A stretch of DNA of 23,775 nt from an uncultured Atopobium sp. GTDB taxonomy: Bacteria; Actinomycetota; Coriobacteriia; Coriobacteriales; Atopobiaceae. The DNA lies in the NCBI GenBank assembly GCA_938036925.1, contig CALHVU010000024.1, forward strand, positions 1 to 23,775, written 5' to 3'. This document shows positions 15,138 through 22,895 of this stretch, piece after piece. The notes beneath the pieces are model-generated. The model was not told the origin of the DNA. It worked only from the letters and a program-made list of their open reading frames with translations, and searched no databases. A program made the position numbers and the translations under genes. Each line of letters begins with the position of its first letter. Position 1 is the first letter of the stretch.

Positions 15138-16073
15138 CTATGCCTTCAGGTAGCGGCCCATAGCAATAGCAGAACCAAAGAGTCCCAGCAGCAGGCCAAG
15201 GAGCAGCAAAAGGCCGCTCATGCCCAGCATGACCGTTGTTGGAATAGCAAAGGTCAAGAAGGTCATGCTCTCTGCCATTACAGGAAGAAGCATGTGGGCT
15301 CCAACAACCAAAACAGCAATGGCGAGAAGAGCGCCGATAAGTGCCTCAAGCACACCTTCCATAAGGAATGGTCCGCGAATAAAGCCGTTAGATGCACCGA
15401 CCAGACGCATGATTGCAATCTCACGACGGCGAGCATTAATAGCAAGGCGAATGGTGTTATTAATAAAGACAAAGGCAACAAACACCAGAAGTCCAACAAG
15501 GCCAATAGCGCCAATGCGAATGTATGCTGTTACGCTAAACAAACGCTCAACGGTCTCGCGACCATACTGAACATCACCAGATGGATTGCTCTTATTATCA
15601 GCAATTGCTGCAAAAGATGATGAAGAGGCAATGCGCTGGGCAACGTCTTGAACATCCTTAGGGTCCTTGAGCTTAATCACAAGAGATGCAGGAATAGGAT
15701 TCTGACCATCAAGAGCAGAAACCGCATCGGAAGCATTGCGGTAGCTCATGGTAGTGCGATACTCCTCAAGAGCCTGATCTTTGCTCTTATAGGTTACGGA
15801 CTCAACCGTATCCCAGCTCTGAACCTCTTGCTGGAAAGCAGTTACTGCAGACTGATCTGCATCATCAGAAAGAAATGCCTGGATAGTAACGCGATTCTCG
15901 ACACTTCCTACCATGTTCTCGATAAGAGCGGAGCCAAGAATAAACAAGCCGATGATGAACAGTGACAAGAAGATGGTTACGATTGCACCAAGAGCGGTAG
16001 ACCAGTTCCTTCTAAAGTGGCTTCCGGCCTCACGCAGAGAGTATCCAAAATTAGAGAGCCCCATAGTAGCCAT
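15138..16073 (-). CDS. ftsX: Cell division protein FtsX
   Basis: A 311-residue polytopic membrane protein with the FtsX topology: one N-terminal helix (about 26-50), an extracellular domain of roughly 130 residues (VTIQAFLSDDADQ onward) and three C-terminal helices. With FtsE it controls peptidoglycan hydrolases at the septum, typically through NlpC/P60 proteins in Gram-positives. The start ATG 16073 (MATMGLSNFGYS) overlaps the ftsE end by 23 bp, with GGAG ten nt upstream; ATG 16064 is almost as good. The longer reading to 16145 adds an unrelated basic stretch inside ftsE and is rejected. Confidence 0.94.
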   Translation of the reverse strand: MATMGLSNFGYSLREAGSHFRRNWSTALGAIVTIFLSLFIIGLFILGSALIENMVGSVENRVTIQAFLSDDADQSAVTAFQQEVQSWDTVESVTYKSKDQALEEYRTTMSYRNASDAVSALDGQNPIPASLVIKLKDPKDVQDVAQRIASSSSFAAIADNKSNPSGDVQYGRETVERLFSVTAYIRIGAIGLVGLLVFVAFVFINNTIRLAINARRREIAIMRLVGASNGFIRGPFLMEGVLEALIGALLAIAVLVVGAHMLLPVMAESMTFLTFAIPTTVMLGMSGLLLLLGLLLGLFGSAIAMGRYLKA

Positions 16074-17079
16074 AGCCTCCCTTCTCCTGGTCGCGGACAA
16101 TGTGACCAGCCTCAAGTGCGATAACGCGCTTGCGCATAGAGTCAACCATCTCGCGATCGTGTGTTGCCATTACAACCGTAGTGCCCGCACGGTTAATGCG
16201 GTCAAGAAGCTTCATGATGCCCAAAGAAATTGCTGGGTCCAAGTTACCCGTAGGCTCGTCGCAGATAAGCAGTGGTGGGCGGTTAACCATTGCGCGAGCA
16301 ACAGAAACACGCTGCTGCTCACCACCGGATAGCTGGTCTGGGTAAGCGCTCATCTTTTGACCAAGGCCTACCAGACGCAGAACCTCTGGAACCTGAATAT
16401 CAATAACAGGACGAGGCTTGCCAATGCACTCAAGTGCGAAGGAAACGTTCTCATAGACGGTCTTATCGGGCAGAAGCTTAAAGTCCTGGAAGACGGTACC
16501 AATCTGGCGGCGCAGATACGGAACCTTGGAGTTACGCATGCGCGTAAGATCCTGACCAGCAACAATAACCTGTCCGTGAGTTGCCTTCTGCTCGCGCGTA
16601 ATAAGGCGCAAGAGAGACGACTTACCGGAACCAGAGTGTCCAACTACAAAGACAAACTCACCTGGGTAGATATCAGCGCTGATGTTATCCAGTGCTGGGC
16701 GGTTTGGCTGTGATGGATACACAAGCGAGGCACCCTTAAAAGAGATGGTAGGAGTACCAGTGCGCTCAACCTGAGGTGCGTCTTGAGCAAGGTCAGCAAA
16801 GAACTTTGCGCGATCAAGAGGCGCCTGCTCAGGGTTATTTTGCTGTTCAGCAGTTACCACGTGTACAGGCTCTACTCCTGAAGCAAATGGATCAGATACA
16901 GTTGTTACAGGTTCAGCAGCCTGGGCCACTGGCACATCAGCAGAAAAGTCCTGGGTTTCAACTTGATCAGCCACAACGTCTTGCTGGTCAAGCTGGTTCA
17001 GATCATCCTGAGAAATTACCCCAAAACGGTCATCAAACGAGGACTCCTGTTGCTCATCAGTGCGAAAATGATTAGCCAC
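16051..17079 (-). CDS. ftsE: Cell division ATP-binding protein FtsE with long N-terminal extension
   Basis: A 342-residue ABC ATPase. Walker A GHSGSGKS (147-154), Q-loop Q198, signature LSGGEQ (250-255), Walker B LLICDEP (270-276) and H-loop H307 are all intact. It drives FtsX at the division site. The normal FtsE fold begins only at about residue 110 (TISFKGASLVYP). The preceding 110 residues are rich in Asp, Glu, Gln and Val, without hydrophobic helices, and look disordered. The extension is translated rather than an artefact: GTG 17079 lies five nt after a perfect AAGGAG and no comparable signal exists further in. ftsX overlaps its 3' end. Confidence 0.96.
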   Translation of the reverse strand: MANHFRTDEQQESSFDDRFGVISQDDLNQLDQQDVVADQVETQDFSADVPVAQAAEPVTTVSDPFASGVEPVHVVTAEQQNNPEQAPLDRAKFFADLAQDAPQVERTGTPTISFKGASLVYPSQPNRPALDNISADIYPGEFVFVVGHSGSGKSSLLRLITREQKATHGQVIVAGQDLTRMRNSKVPYLRRQIGTVFQDFKLLPDKTVYENVSFALECIGKPRPVIDIQVPEVLRLVGLGQKMSAYPDQLSGGEQQRVSVARAMVNRPPLLICDEPTGNLDPAISLGIMKLLDRINRAGTTVVMATHDREMVDSMRKRVIALEAGHIVRDQEKGGYGYYGAL

Positions 17080-17170
17080 AGTTGCTCCTTTTCTTACTCC
17101 GAAGAGACAGATACAGATTTTATTTTACCAAAAGTGCAGGTATGTTACACGTCATGCAGGTCATCCACAG

Positions 17171-17202
17171 AAAAACCGCCTCTTCTTTTCAGAAAAGGCG
17201 GT
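17171..17202 (-). terminator. Terminator of the aldolase operon
   Basis: ACCGCC/GGCGGT stem extended by T/A pairs (17175-17202), with TTTTT after it on the minus strand; about 69 bp after the KDPG-aldolase-like stop. Confidence 0.8.
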
Positions 17203-17270
17203 CTGACAATCGCGAGAAAAACGTTGTTGAGCGTTAGTTATACGCCACCTGCAGGTAAGTTTTGCACCTG

Positions 17271-17921
17271 TTATGCAGTCTGCATCTTTGCACGTGTCTC
17301 ATCAATGATGGCACGAACCTTAGCTGCGTTAGCGGCAATCTCCTCTTTTGAGCCCTTAGTAAGCAGGCTTCCCATGCCGCAGCAATCAACGCCACGCTCA
17401 AGCCACTCAGCAAGGTTGTCAAGATTAATGCCGCCAGAAGCCATCAGAGGCATCCAAGGGGTTGGAGTCTTAAAGAGGTTAACCAGCTCAGGACCATAGA
17501 CGTTAGAAATTGGGAAGCACTTAATAAAGGCAGCGCCCATCTCAAGACTGTGGTTTGCCTCGGTCATAGTAGTGCAACCAGGTGCGTAAGGAATCTGATA
17601 CAGGTTACACATACGAGCAACCTCATCAGAGCCGCAGTTAGCAACAATGAACTGAGCGCCAGCCATGATAGCAAGACGAGCAGTTGTTGGCTCCATAACG
17701 GTACCTGCACCAACAATCATCTTGTCACCAAGACGCTCTCTAATTGCAGCAATAACCTCGCCTGCATTTGGCAGGGTGTAGCTGATCTCCATTGCATGAA
17801 CGCCGCCTTCTGCAAGACCCTCAGCAATTTCAATACCACGCTCAACTGTTGGGACGCGAACAACTGCAAACGCACAGGTATCTACCAGTGCCTGAGAAAC
17901 AGCAGCTTTCTGCATCTTCAT
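17271..17921 (-). CDS. KDPG/KHG aldolase family protein
   Basis: A 216-residue class I aldolase of the Eda family, which cleaves 2-keto-3-deoxy acids (or their 6-phosphates) to pyruvate and an aldehyde. E45 (HAMEISYT) and the Schiff-base lysine K134 (AAFIKCFPIS) occupy the positions of E45 and K133 in E. coli Eda; the phosphate-binding end (LMASGGINLDN, CCGMGSLL) is present. ATG 17921 lies nine nt after AAGGAG; ATG 17930 abuts it. Last gene of a unit with SIS and DapA-type genes. It could also act on a galactonate or glucosaminate derivative. Confidence 0.9.
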   Translation of the reverse strand: MKMQKAAVSQALVDTCAFAVVRVPTVERGIEIAEGLAEGGVHAMEISYTLPNAGEVIAAIRERLGDKMIVGAGTVMEPTTARLAIMAGAQFIVANCGSDEVARMCNLYQIPYAPGCTTMTEANHSLEMGAAFIKCFPISNVYGPELVNLFKTPTPWMPLMASGGINLDNLAEWLERGVDCCGMGSLLTKGSKEEIAANAAKVRAIIDETRAKMQTA

Positions 17922-17993
17922 ATACAACATCTCCTTGTAAACGTATCTCGCACTACCCTATTGAGCTGGCGAGAAACCCGTCATTTTTGATAC

Positions 17994-18890
17994 TTAGTTA
18001 TGATCAATTCCGTAATGGTCAAGCATTGCATAGATCTTCTCGTCAACACCCTCTGCAACCTCGGTAACAGGGAAACGAGCAGGACCAACAGGATATCCAG
18101 CAAGCTCAAGGGAACGCTTAAGCGTCTGAGGGGTGCTTCCAAGGTGAAGGATGTCGCGGATTGGCTCAATCTCTGCCTGCAGGCGAGCTGCTTCCTCCGC
18201 GTTGCCAGCCTCAAGAGCCTTCCAAAGGTCAACAACAACCTTGGTGATAAGGTTTGCGGTACCTGCAATAGTGCCCTGAGCTCCAAGGGCGTGAGCCTCA
18301 GAAATCTTTCCGTCAGATCCTACAAGCACATCAACATCGTGACCAGCGGCAGCGTCCAGATAATCCTTGAGGTTATCAATGTTGCCGGAGCTGTCCTTAA
18401 TACCCTTGATGTTTTCAATGGTTACCAGCTGCTCAACAGCCTCTTTAGAGATGTTTTTGCCGGTACCCTTAGGAATGTTGTACAGAAGGACAGGAATCTT
18501 TACGCTTGCAGCAACAGTCTTGAAGTACTCGACCAGCTGCTGATCAGAAATGCCCAGGAAGTAAGGGTTGATGACAGAAAGTGCGTCTGCACCAATTGCC
18601 TCTGCCTCACGGCTCATGTAGAGAGCCTCTTTTGTTGAGCAAGCGCCGGTTCCTACGTAAACAGGAAGACGACCTGCGGTTTTCTCGATAATAAACTTGG
18701 AGAACTTGATCTTCTCGTCAGGATTACAAACGTGGAACTCACCGTTAGAACCAAACGTAAAGATACCGTCAGCACCCTCGGAGATAAGCTTTTCTAGAAG
18801 CTGCTCAGCTGCTTCGTAATTAATAGACTGCTCTTCGTCGCGGTTAAACGGCGTGACCATAGGGACAATAACGCCCTTAAATGTTGACAT
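17994..18890 (-). CDS. DapA/NanA-family pyruvate lyase (not a typical DHDPS)
   Basis: A 298-residue (beta/alpha)8 class I aldolase. Schiff-base lysine K165 (IKGIKDSSGN) and Y137 (YNIP) are in place. The usual GTTGE loop is GSNGE (47-51), and the arginine that holds the carboxylate of aspartate semialdehyde in dihydrodipicolinate synthase is replaced (YNIPKGTG, Gly at that position). So it probably uses another 2-keto acid, as in keto-deoxy sugar acid or sialate lyases. Start ATG 18890 with AGGAG about 6 nt upstream. It is 37 bp from the SIS gene and 72 bp from the Eda-like gene in one operon. Confidence 0.9.
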   Translation of the reverse strand: MSTFKGVIVPMVTPFNRDEEQSINYEAAEQLLEKLISEGADGIFTFGSNGEFHVCNPDEKIKFSKFIIEKTAGRLPVYVGTGACSTKEALYMSREAEAIGADALSVINPYFLGISDQQLVEYFKTVAASVKIPVLLYNIPKGTGKNISKEAVEQLVTIENIKGIKDSSGNIDNLKDYLDAAAGHDVDVLVGSDGKISEAHALGAQGTIAGTANLITKVVVDLWKALEAGNAEEAARLQAEIEPIRDILHLGSTPQTLKRSLELAGYPVGPARFPVTEVAEGVDEKIYAMLDHYGIDHN

Positions 18891-18927
18891 GCAAACTCCT
18901 CTGTACGTATTTGGTGTTTATCTGGGG

Positions 18928-19536
18928 TTATTTGTCCTCGCGAATGGACGCGCCAAGAGCTCCACCGGGATGCCACTTAACGTACTGCTCTGGGTTAAGG
19001 CCGTACTCGTTTTGAAGCAGGATAGAAAGGCACTGGAGCTCCATAATCTCAGCCAGAATTGAGGCGCGTGGAGGCTTGTTCATGGAATCGCCCTCCTGCT
19101 CAACACCTGCAATAAGGGCAACCTCTGCCTCGTTTGCCAGCCAAGAGTTAGGATTTCCGGTCAGCGCAATAATGTGCACGCCAACGTTCTTAAGGCAGGT
19201 AACGGTAGCCTTGAGCTCGCCTGTCTCGCCGGAGTTGGAAATAGCAATGACTACGTCACCAGGACGAGTCTGACCAGCAGATCCGTGAACGCACTCGGTA
19301 CCGTGAAGCTCGTAGGTTGGAGTTCCAGTTGACGAGAAAAGCGATGCAGCATAACCAGAGACGTGACCTGGCTTACCAATACCGGTTACGTGCAGACGGC
19401 CACCCTTTGCCTCTGCATCCAAAATAAGCTTTTTAGCTGCAGAAAGCGCATCAAAATCAATGCTCTCTACATACTGATGAAGCGACTTTCCCACAATGGA
19501 GAGAAACTCCTGAACCTGCTCTTTTTCAGTTGCCAT
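18928..19536 (-). CDS. SIS-domain sugar-phosphate isomerase (KdsD/KpsF-like, no CBS)
   Basis: A 202-residue protein with one SIS domain. GIGKPGHVSGYAAS with K55, the phosphate-binding ISNSGETGEL (E104) and the late HPGGALG (H189) match arabinose-5-phosphate isomerases such as KdsD and GutQ. The C-terminal CBS pair of those enzymes is missing, as in shorter family members. It probably interconverts an aldose and ketose phosphate. ATG start with AAGGAG about 7 nt upstream. Next to two aldolases and downstream of a PTS, its substrate is more likely a catabolic sugar phosphate than a lipopolysaccharide precursor, since these bacteria lack LPS. Confidence 0.88.
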   Translation of the reverse strand: MATEKEQVQEFLSIVGKSLHQYVESIDFDALSAAKKLILDAEAKGGRLHVTGIGKPGHVSGYAASLFSSTGTPTYELHGTECVHGSAGQTRPGDVVIAISNSGETGELKATVTCLKNVGVHIIALTGNPNSWLANEAEVALIAGVEQEGDSMNKPPRASILAEIMELQCLSILLQNEYGLNPEQYVKWHPGGALGASIREDK

Positions 19537-19591
19537 TACAACTCCTTATCTGTCTATGAGGCAGCGCTCAAAGACACTTACACATGCTGAG

Positions 19592-20191
19592 CTAACGCGT
19601 CTCTTTGACCTTGTGCTGAGCCATAAGCTGCTCGATCTGCTCTTGAATTTGATCAAGCGTGTTGGCCATAAAAGGACGGTTAATGTCTACAAATTCAAAT
19701 CCGGAAGGATGGCTTACCCAAGCGCCTTCAAGAAGTAGGCGGAGCGCCTTGCCCTGTCGGATGAGTTTGTAGCTTTTAATCTTGGTATAAGGAACGACAA
19801 GTGCTTTTCTCTTGTCGGATTTTGCAAAGATACATACGTTTTTCTGTCCAAAATCAATAACATGAATACCGCTGGCAAAACGACTAAAGCGTTTTCCCAT
19901 GGCTCGTGATGCAAACCACGTAATGGTGAGTCCTGCAATAACACCAACAAGACCCAAAATATTGCCACTTACATTGGCGTAAACCCAAAAGAAAAATGTC
20001 AGAGCAAGAGAGCCAAACGTCAGGAGCAAGTACAGAATTCCCTGAACCATCAAACGAGTTCTATCTTCAAGAACTTCTAGAACTAACTGATCTTTGGGAA
20101 GCTCTGGAGCAGGCTGTTTGTCAACGCTGAGCCCAAACATGTCGCCAAGCACTGACTCAGTAACACTTTTGTTGTTCTTCTCGTCTGCCAT
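19592..20191 (-). CDS. Small membrane protein with PH-like domain, unknown function
   Basis: 199 residues: a soluble acidic N-terminus, two hydrophobic helices (about 50-70 and 76-95) separated by a short turn, then a basic beta-rich region (GIHVIDFGQKNVCIFAKSDKRKALVVPYTKIKSY) that resembles the bacterial PH/YdbS-like or YcxB-like fold. I do not recognise a specific family. ATG start with AAGGAAAAAC upstream. It lies between the PTS genes and the SIS gene, 27 bp after the PTS terminator, so it is either the first gene of the downstream unit or read by leakage. A role in the sugar pathway is not evident. Confidence 0.7.
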   Translation of the reverse strand: MADEKNNKSVTESVLGDMFGLSVDKQPAPELPKDQLVLEVLEDRTRLMVQGILYLLLTFGSLALTFFFWVYANVSGNILGLVGVIAGLTITWFASRAMGKRFSRFASGIHVIDFGQKNVCIFAKSDKRKALVVPYTKIKSYKLIRQGKALRLLLEGAWVSHPSGFEFVDINRPFMANTLDQIQEQIEQLMAQHKVKETR

Positions 20192-20211
20192 GTTTTTCCT
20201 TGTTGTGAAGC

Positions 20212-20249
20212 TTTTAAAAGGGCGCCCGCGGGCTTTCCACGAGCGCCCT
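20212..20249 (-). terminator. Terminator after PTS EIIC
   Basis: AGGGCGC and GAGCGCCCT arms (20219-20249), extended by inner GC pairs; TTTTAAAAG follows on the minus strand. It separates the PTS genes from the downstream catabolic genes and may limit read-through. Confidence 0.8.
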
Positions 20250-20290
20250 AAGAAACCGTAGAGCTGAGTAGGTACTACAGAAATCTAGGC

Positions 20291-21598
20291 TTAGGCAAGA
20301 CCAAAGAGTGAGCCGATGCCGTAGATGATAGAACCAACGATGTTGTAGTCAACGTTAGGGAAGGATGCCTCTGCAATTCCCAGCTGTGCGAATGCAGGAT
20401 AGAGAATCAGAGGACCAGCGGTCAGGAAGATACCAACCAGGAAGGAGCCAAGAAGAGCACCACGCCATCCACCGTAAGCGTAACCACAAACGCCGCAAGT
20501 ACCACCAGAGAAGAAGCAGATGCCTGCTGCAGGAATCATGATGGTTGGGCTGTGGAATGCAACCATAAGTGCCATTGCAACAAGGCCGCCAAGGAAGGAG
20601 CCAATGAAGCCGATGATGACAGCGTTTGGTGCAAATGGGAAGATTGCAGGGCAGTCGACTGCAGGACGTGCATCTGGAATGAGCTTCTCGGAGATGCCGA
20701 CAAATGCAGCGGTGATCTCAGCGATGAACTGACGGACGCCGTAAACAAGAACGGACATACCAGCAGCAAACTGAAGACCAGCAAGGAATGGCCAAATCCA
20801 CCACACATCGTTACCAAAATAGCTGGTGAATGGCTTGTTGTTTGCAAGGGTGTCGCCAAAGTGACCGGTGACAAGGCATGCAATAGTAACAACGTAGAAC
20901 AGAACAATCATGAAGAGAGCAACGGAGAAGACAAAGTCCTTGAAGAGCTTGAAGAACTCTGGGAGCTCCTTAGCCTCTTTCTCGCCGTCCTGTTCATTCT
21001 TCTTAGCAAAGAGCTTTCCAACGTAACCGGAGAATGCATAACCGATGCAGTTGAAGTGGCCAATTGCGATGGAATCTCCACCAATAAGCTTATTAACAAA
21101 TGGCTGGCACAGCGAAGGCAGTGCAGCACCGCAGAAGCCGAGGATGACACCACCAAGAACAATAGTGACCCACATTGGGAGACCAAGAGCAATGAAGACC
21201 AGTGCGAGTACGCAGGAGAAGTACAGGAAGTGCTGACCAGTCAAGAAGACGGACTTGAATGGGGTAATCTTGGCAAACACAAGGTTCATGATGAAGCCAA
21301 GGACCATTACAAGAGCAACCTCAGTACCATAGGTATTCAGTGCAAGAGCAGTTGCGACCTCAACCTGGGTTACAACACCCTTAACAGCAAATGCACGACT
21401 AAACATGTCGCTGAAGATGTTGACCTGAGCAGACATAGCGCTAGAACCAATGTTGAAGATCATGAAGCCAATAATGGTCTTCACAGTTCCGGAGAAGACG
21501 TCCACCGCGGACTTCTTCTGCAGCAAGAGGCCGACAAGAGCAATAATGCCCATGATGACGGCTGTATCTCTGAGCTGCATGAGAATTGCATTGAGCAT
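20291..21598 (-). CDS. PTS EIIC, ascorbate/SgaT (UlaA) family
   Basis: A 435-residue integral membrane permease with about 11 hydrophobic segments, resembling UlaA/SgaT EIIC proteins of the ascorbate-galactitol PTS superfamily. Recognisable parts are KKSAVDVFSGTVKTIIGF near the N-terminus, LTGQHFLYFSCV around residue 120, and the PAAGICFFSGGTCG region towards the end. It carries its sugar across the membrane while EIIB phosphorylates it. A hydrophilic loop rich in Glu and Lys lies near residue 215. Start ATG 21598, AAAGGG upstream. It is 162 bp from eIIB, with two hairpins between. Confidence 0.92.
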   Translation of the reverse strand: MLNAILMQLRDTAVIMGIIALVGLLLQKKSAVDVFSGTVKTIIGFMIFNIGSSAMSAQVNIFSDMFSRAFAVKGVVTQVEVATALALNTYGTEVALVMVLGFIMNLVFAKITPFKSVFLTGQHFLYFSCVLALVFIALGLPMWVTIVLGGVILGFCGAALPSLCQPFVNKLIGGDSIAIGHFNCIGYAFSGYVGKLFAKKNEQDGEKEAKELPEFFKLFKDFVFSVALFMIVLFYVVTIACLVTGHFGDTLANNKPFTSYFGNDVWWIWPFLAGLQFAAGMSVLVYGVRQFIAEITAAFVGISEKLIPDARPAVDCPAIFPFAPNAVIIGFIGSFLGGLVAMALMVAFHSPTIMIPAAGICFFSGGTCGVCGYAYGGWRGALLGSFLVGIFLTAGPLILYPAFAQLGIAEASFPNVDYNIVGSIIYGIGSLFGLA

Positions 21599-21658
21599 GC
21601 GTAATCCCTTTCAGCAAATAAACCGACGAACCTACTCAGATAAGTTCTCTAAATCACG

Positions 21659-21701
21659 TGACAAGTACCTCTTGTCAAAGGTTTGGCGAGAGCTTCTCGC
21701 C
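21659..21701 (-). other. Two tandem hairpins between EIIB and EIIC genes
   Basis: TGACAAG/CTTGTCA with a 5-nt loop (21659-21677) and GGCGAGA/TCTCGCC with a 3-nt loop (21685-21701) are both perfect 7-bp stems, 7 bp apart. Neither is followed by a T tract, so RNA processing or differential mRNA stability between EIIAB and EIIC is more likely than termination. Confidence 0.65.
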
Positions 21702-21760
21702 GAAGGCAACTCATGTTGCGTATGACGAGAAACTCCCGCCACAAAGATACAAAGGGGAGC

Positions 21761-22060
21761 TTATGCGTTGTGCTCTGCGAGCCAAGCGGTGAGCTTTTCC
21801 TTCATCTCTGCCTTGTCGACAATGTTGGTAATACCAACTGCAGAAGGAACGCGATCGTCAGCGTTGAGCTCATCGGTGAGGTCAGACATGGTGATAACAA
21901 GATCGCCATTGAAACCAATCAGGGAATCCAGATTACCGTGCTCAGTCTCAATTGGAAGATCATTCTCTTTGATGACCTGGTCAATCTTGATCTTGAGCAT
22001 CATGGAAGAACCCATGCCTGCACGGCAGCAAACCAGTGCGTGGAACTTCTTATCAGCCAT
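21761..22060 (-). CDS. PTS EIIB, ascorbate/SgaB type
   Basis: A 99-residue cytoplasmic phosphocarrier. The active-site loop C12-R-A-G-M-G-S-S fits the C-x2-G-x-G-S-S phosphocysteine motif of SgaB/UlaB proteins; a second cysteine, C11, precedes it. It accepts phosphate from EIIA and passes it to the sugar bound to EIIC. The start codon overlaps the EIIA stop (TAATG at 22062-22058), so the two are translationally coupled. Confidence 0.93.
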   Translation of the reverse strand: MADKKFHALVCCRAGMGSSMMLKIKIDQVIKENDLPIETEHGNLDSLIGFNGDLVITMSDLTDELNADDRVPSAVGITNIVDKAEMKEKLTAWLAEHNA

Positions 22061-22515
22061 TACAACCTACCTTCCTTTGCGTGGACAAGGTCCACAACAT
22101 CTTTTGGTGACTGAGCTTTTTCAAGCTGAGCAAAGAAATCTTGATCGCTCAGCAATTCAACAAGAGACTGAAGGGCACTAAGGTGGCCTTCACTATCTTT
22201 TGCAGCAAGTGGGAAAAGGAACTTAACTGGATCGTTGTCTTTGCTGCCAAACTCAACGGAATCCTTAAGCACGGTAATGCCTACTGCAGGCTCAAGTGCG
22301 CCGGACTCAGGGCGTGCGTGTGGAAGGGCAACATGCTCGGTAATAACAATATAAGGGCCAAGTTCGTTGACACCTTTAATGATGTCATCAACATAGCCCT
22401 CAGTTACTTTTTTGTTATCGACGAGTGGTTGCGCAGACTTTCTAATTGCATCTTCCCAGTTAGAAGCTACAACATTGAGCTGCACCAGGTCTTCGGTAAG
22501 GAGATCACTTAACAC
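22060..22515 (-). CDS. PTS EIIA, fructose/mannitol-ascorbate (UlaC) type
   Basis: A 151-residue EIIA_2-family phosphocarrier. H66 in VALPHARPE is the phosphorylation site, close to the position reported in UlaC (H68). I prefer GTG 22515 (AAGGTGG four to five nt upstream; MLSDLLTEDLVQLNVV), which gives the family's usual length. ATG 22599 would add 28 residues with no family similarity and no ribosome site. First gene of the PTS operon, facing the divergent DeoR gene. Confidence 0.9.
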   Translation of the reverse strand: MLSDLLTEDLVQLNVVASNWEDAIRKSAQPLVDNKKVTEGYVDDIIKGVNELGPYIVITEHVALPHARPESGALEPAVGITVLKDSVEFGSKDNDPVKFLFPLAAKDSEGHLSALQSLVELLSDQDFFAQLEKAQSPKDVVDLVHAKEGRL

Positions 22516-22895
22516 AGCACCACCTTGCCTTTCTCTTAATGAGACACATTGGCCCAAAGCCGCCTCATGACAAGTCTTAATAACTTGATAATATGCCATG
22601 AAACGTTCTTAACTTCAATCAATTTTACTCAAACAGTAATCAAAGTTGTTCATATTTTTTCAGCGTATCTTTTGTCCAAGTAGCTATACAAATGTTCATG
22701 TTTTTATGAACGTAATTGAAGCGCCTTCTATTATCCCATGTAAAGTTTATATGTTAAATTTTTTATAATCTAAAACATTCATATATATTCATACTATTAT
22801 TTTCTGAAATATCTTGATATCCTTCTTCTAATGTTCTATTTTATTGATGAATGAACATTCAAAGAAAAAATGTTGCTCATAAAGGGAGGGCATTT
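22516..22895. promoter_or_regulatory. Divergent control region of PTS and deoR-type genes
   Basis: Very AT-rich and without a credible gene. It contains a perfect dyad GTTCAT-N6-ATGAAC at 22694-22711, single GTTCAT at 22648-22653, two ATTCAT 10 bp apart at 22777-22792, and ATGAATGAACATTC at 22847-22860. These repeated TTCAT/ATGAA half sites, about one to several turns apart, are probably operators for the adjacent DeoR-type regulator. No single promoter stands out. The deoR ribosome site GGGAGGG is at 22883-22889. Confidence 0.6.

Noticed and set aside
20552..21604. A 350-codon open frame on the plus strand
   Set aside because: Antisense to PTS EIIC, whose membrane helices and family motifs are clear; no ribosome site or recognisable domain.
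22598..22615. A catabolite-repression (cre) site near AAACGTT upstream of EIIA
   Set aside because: The spacing of the half sites is one base short of the consensus and symmetry is poor.
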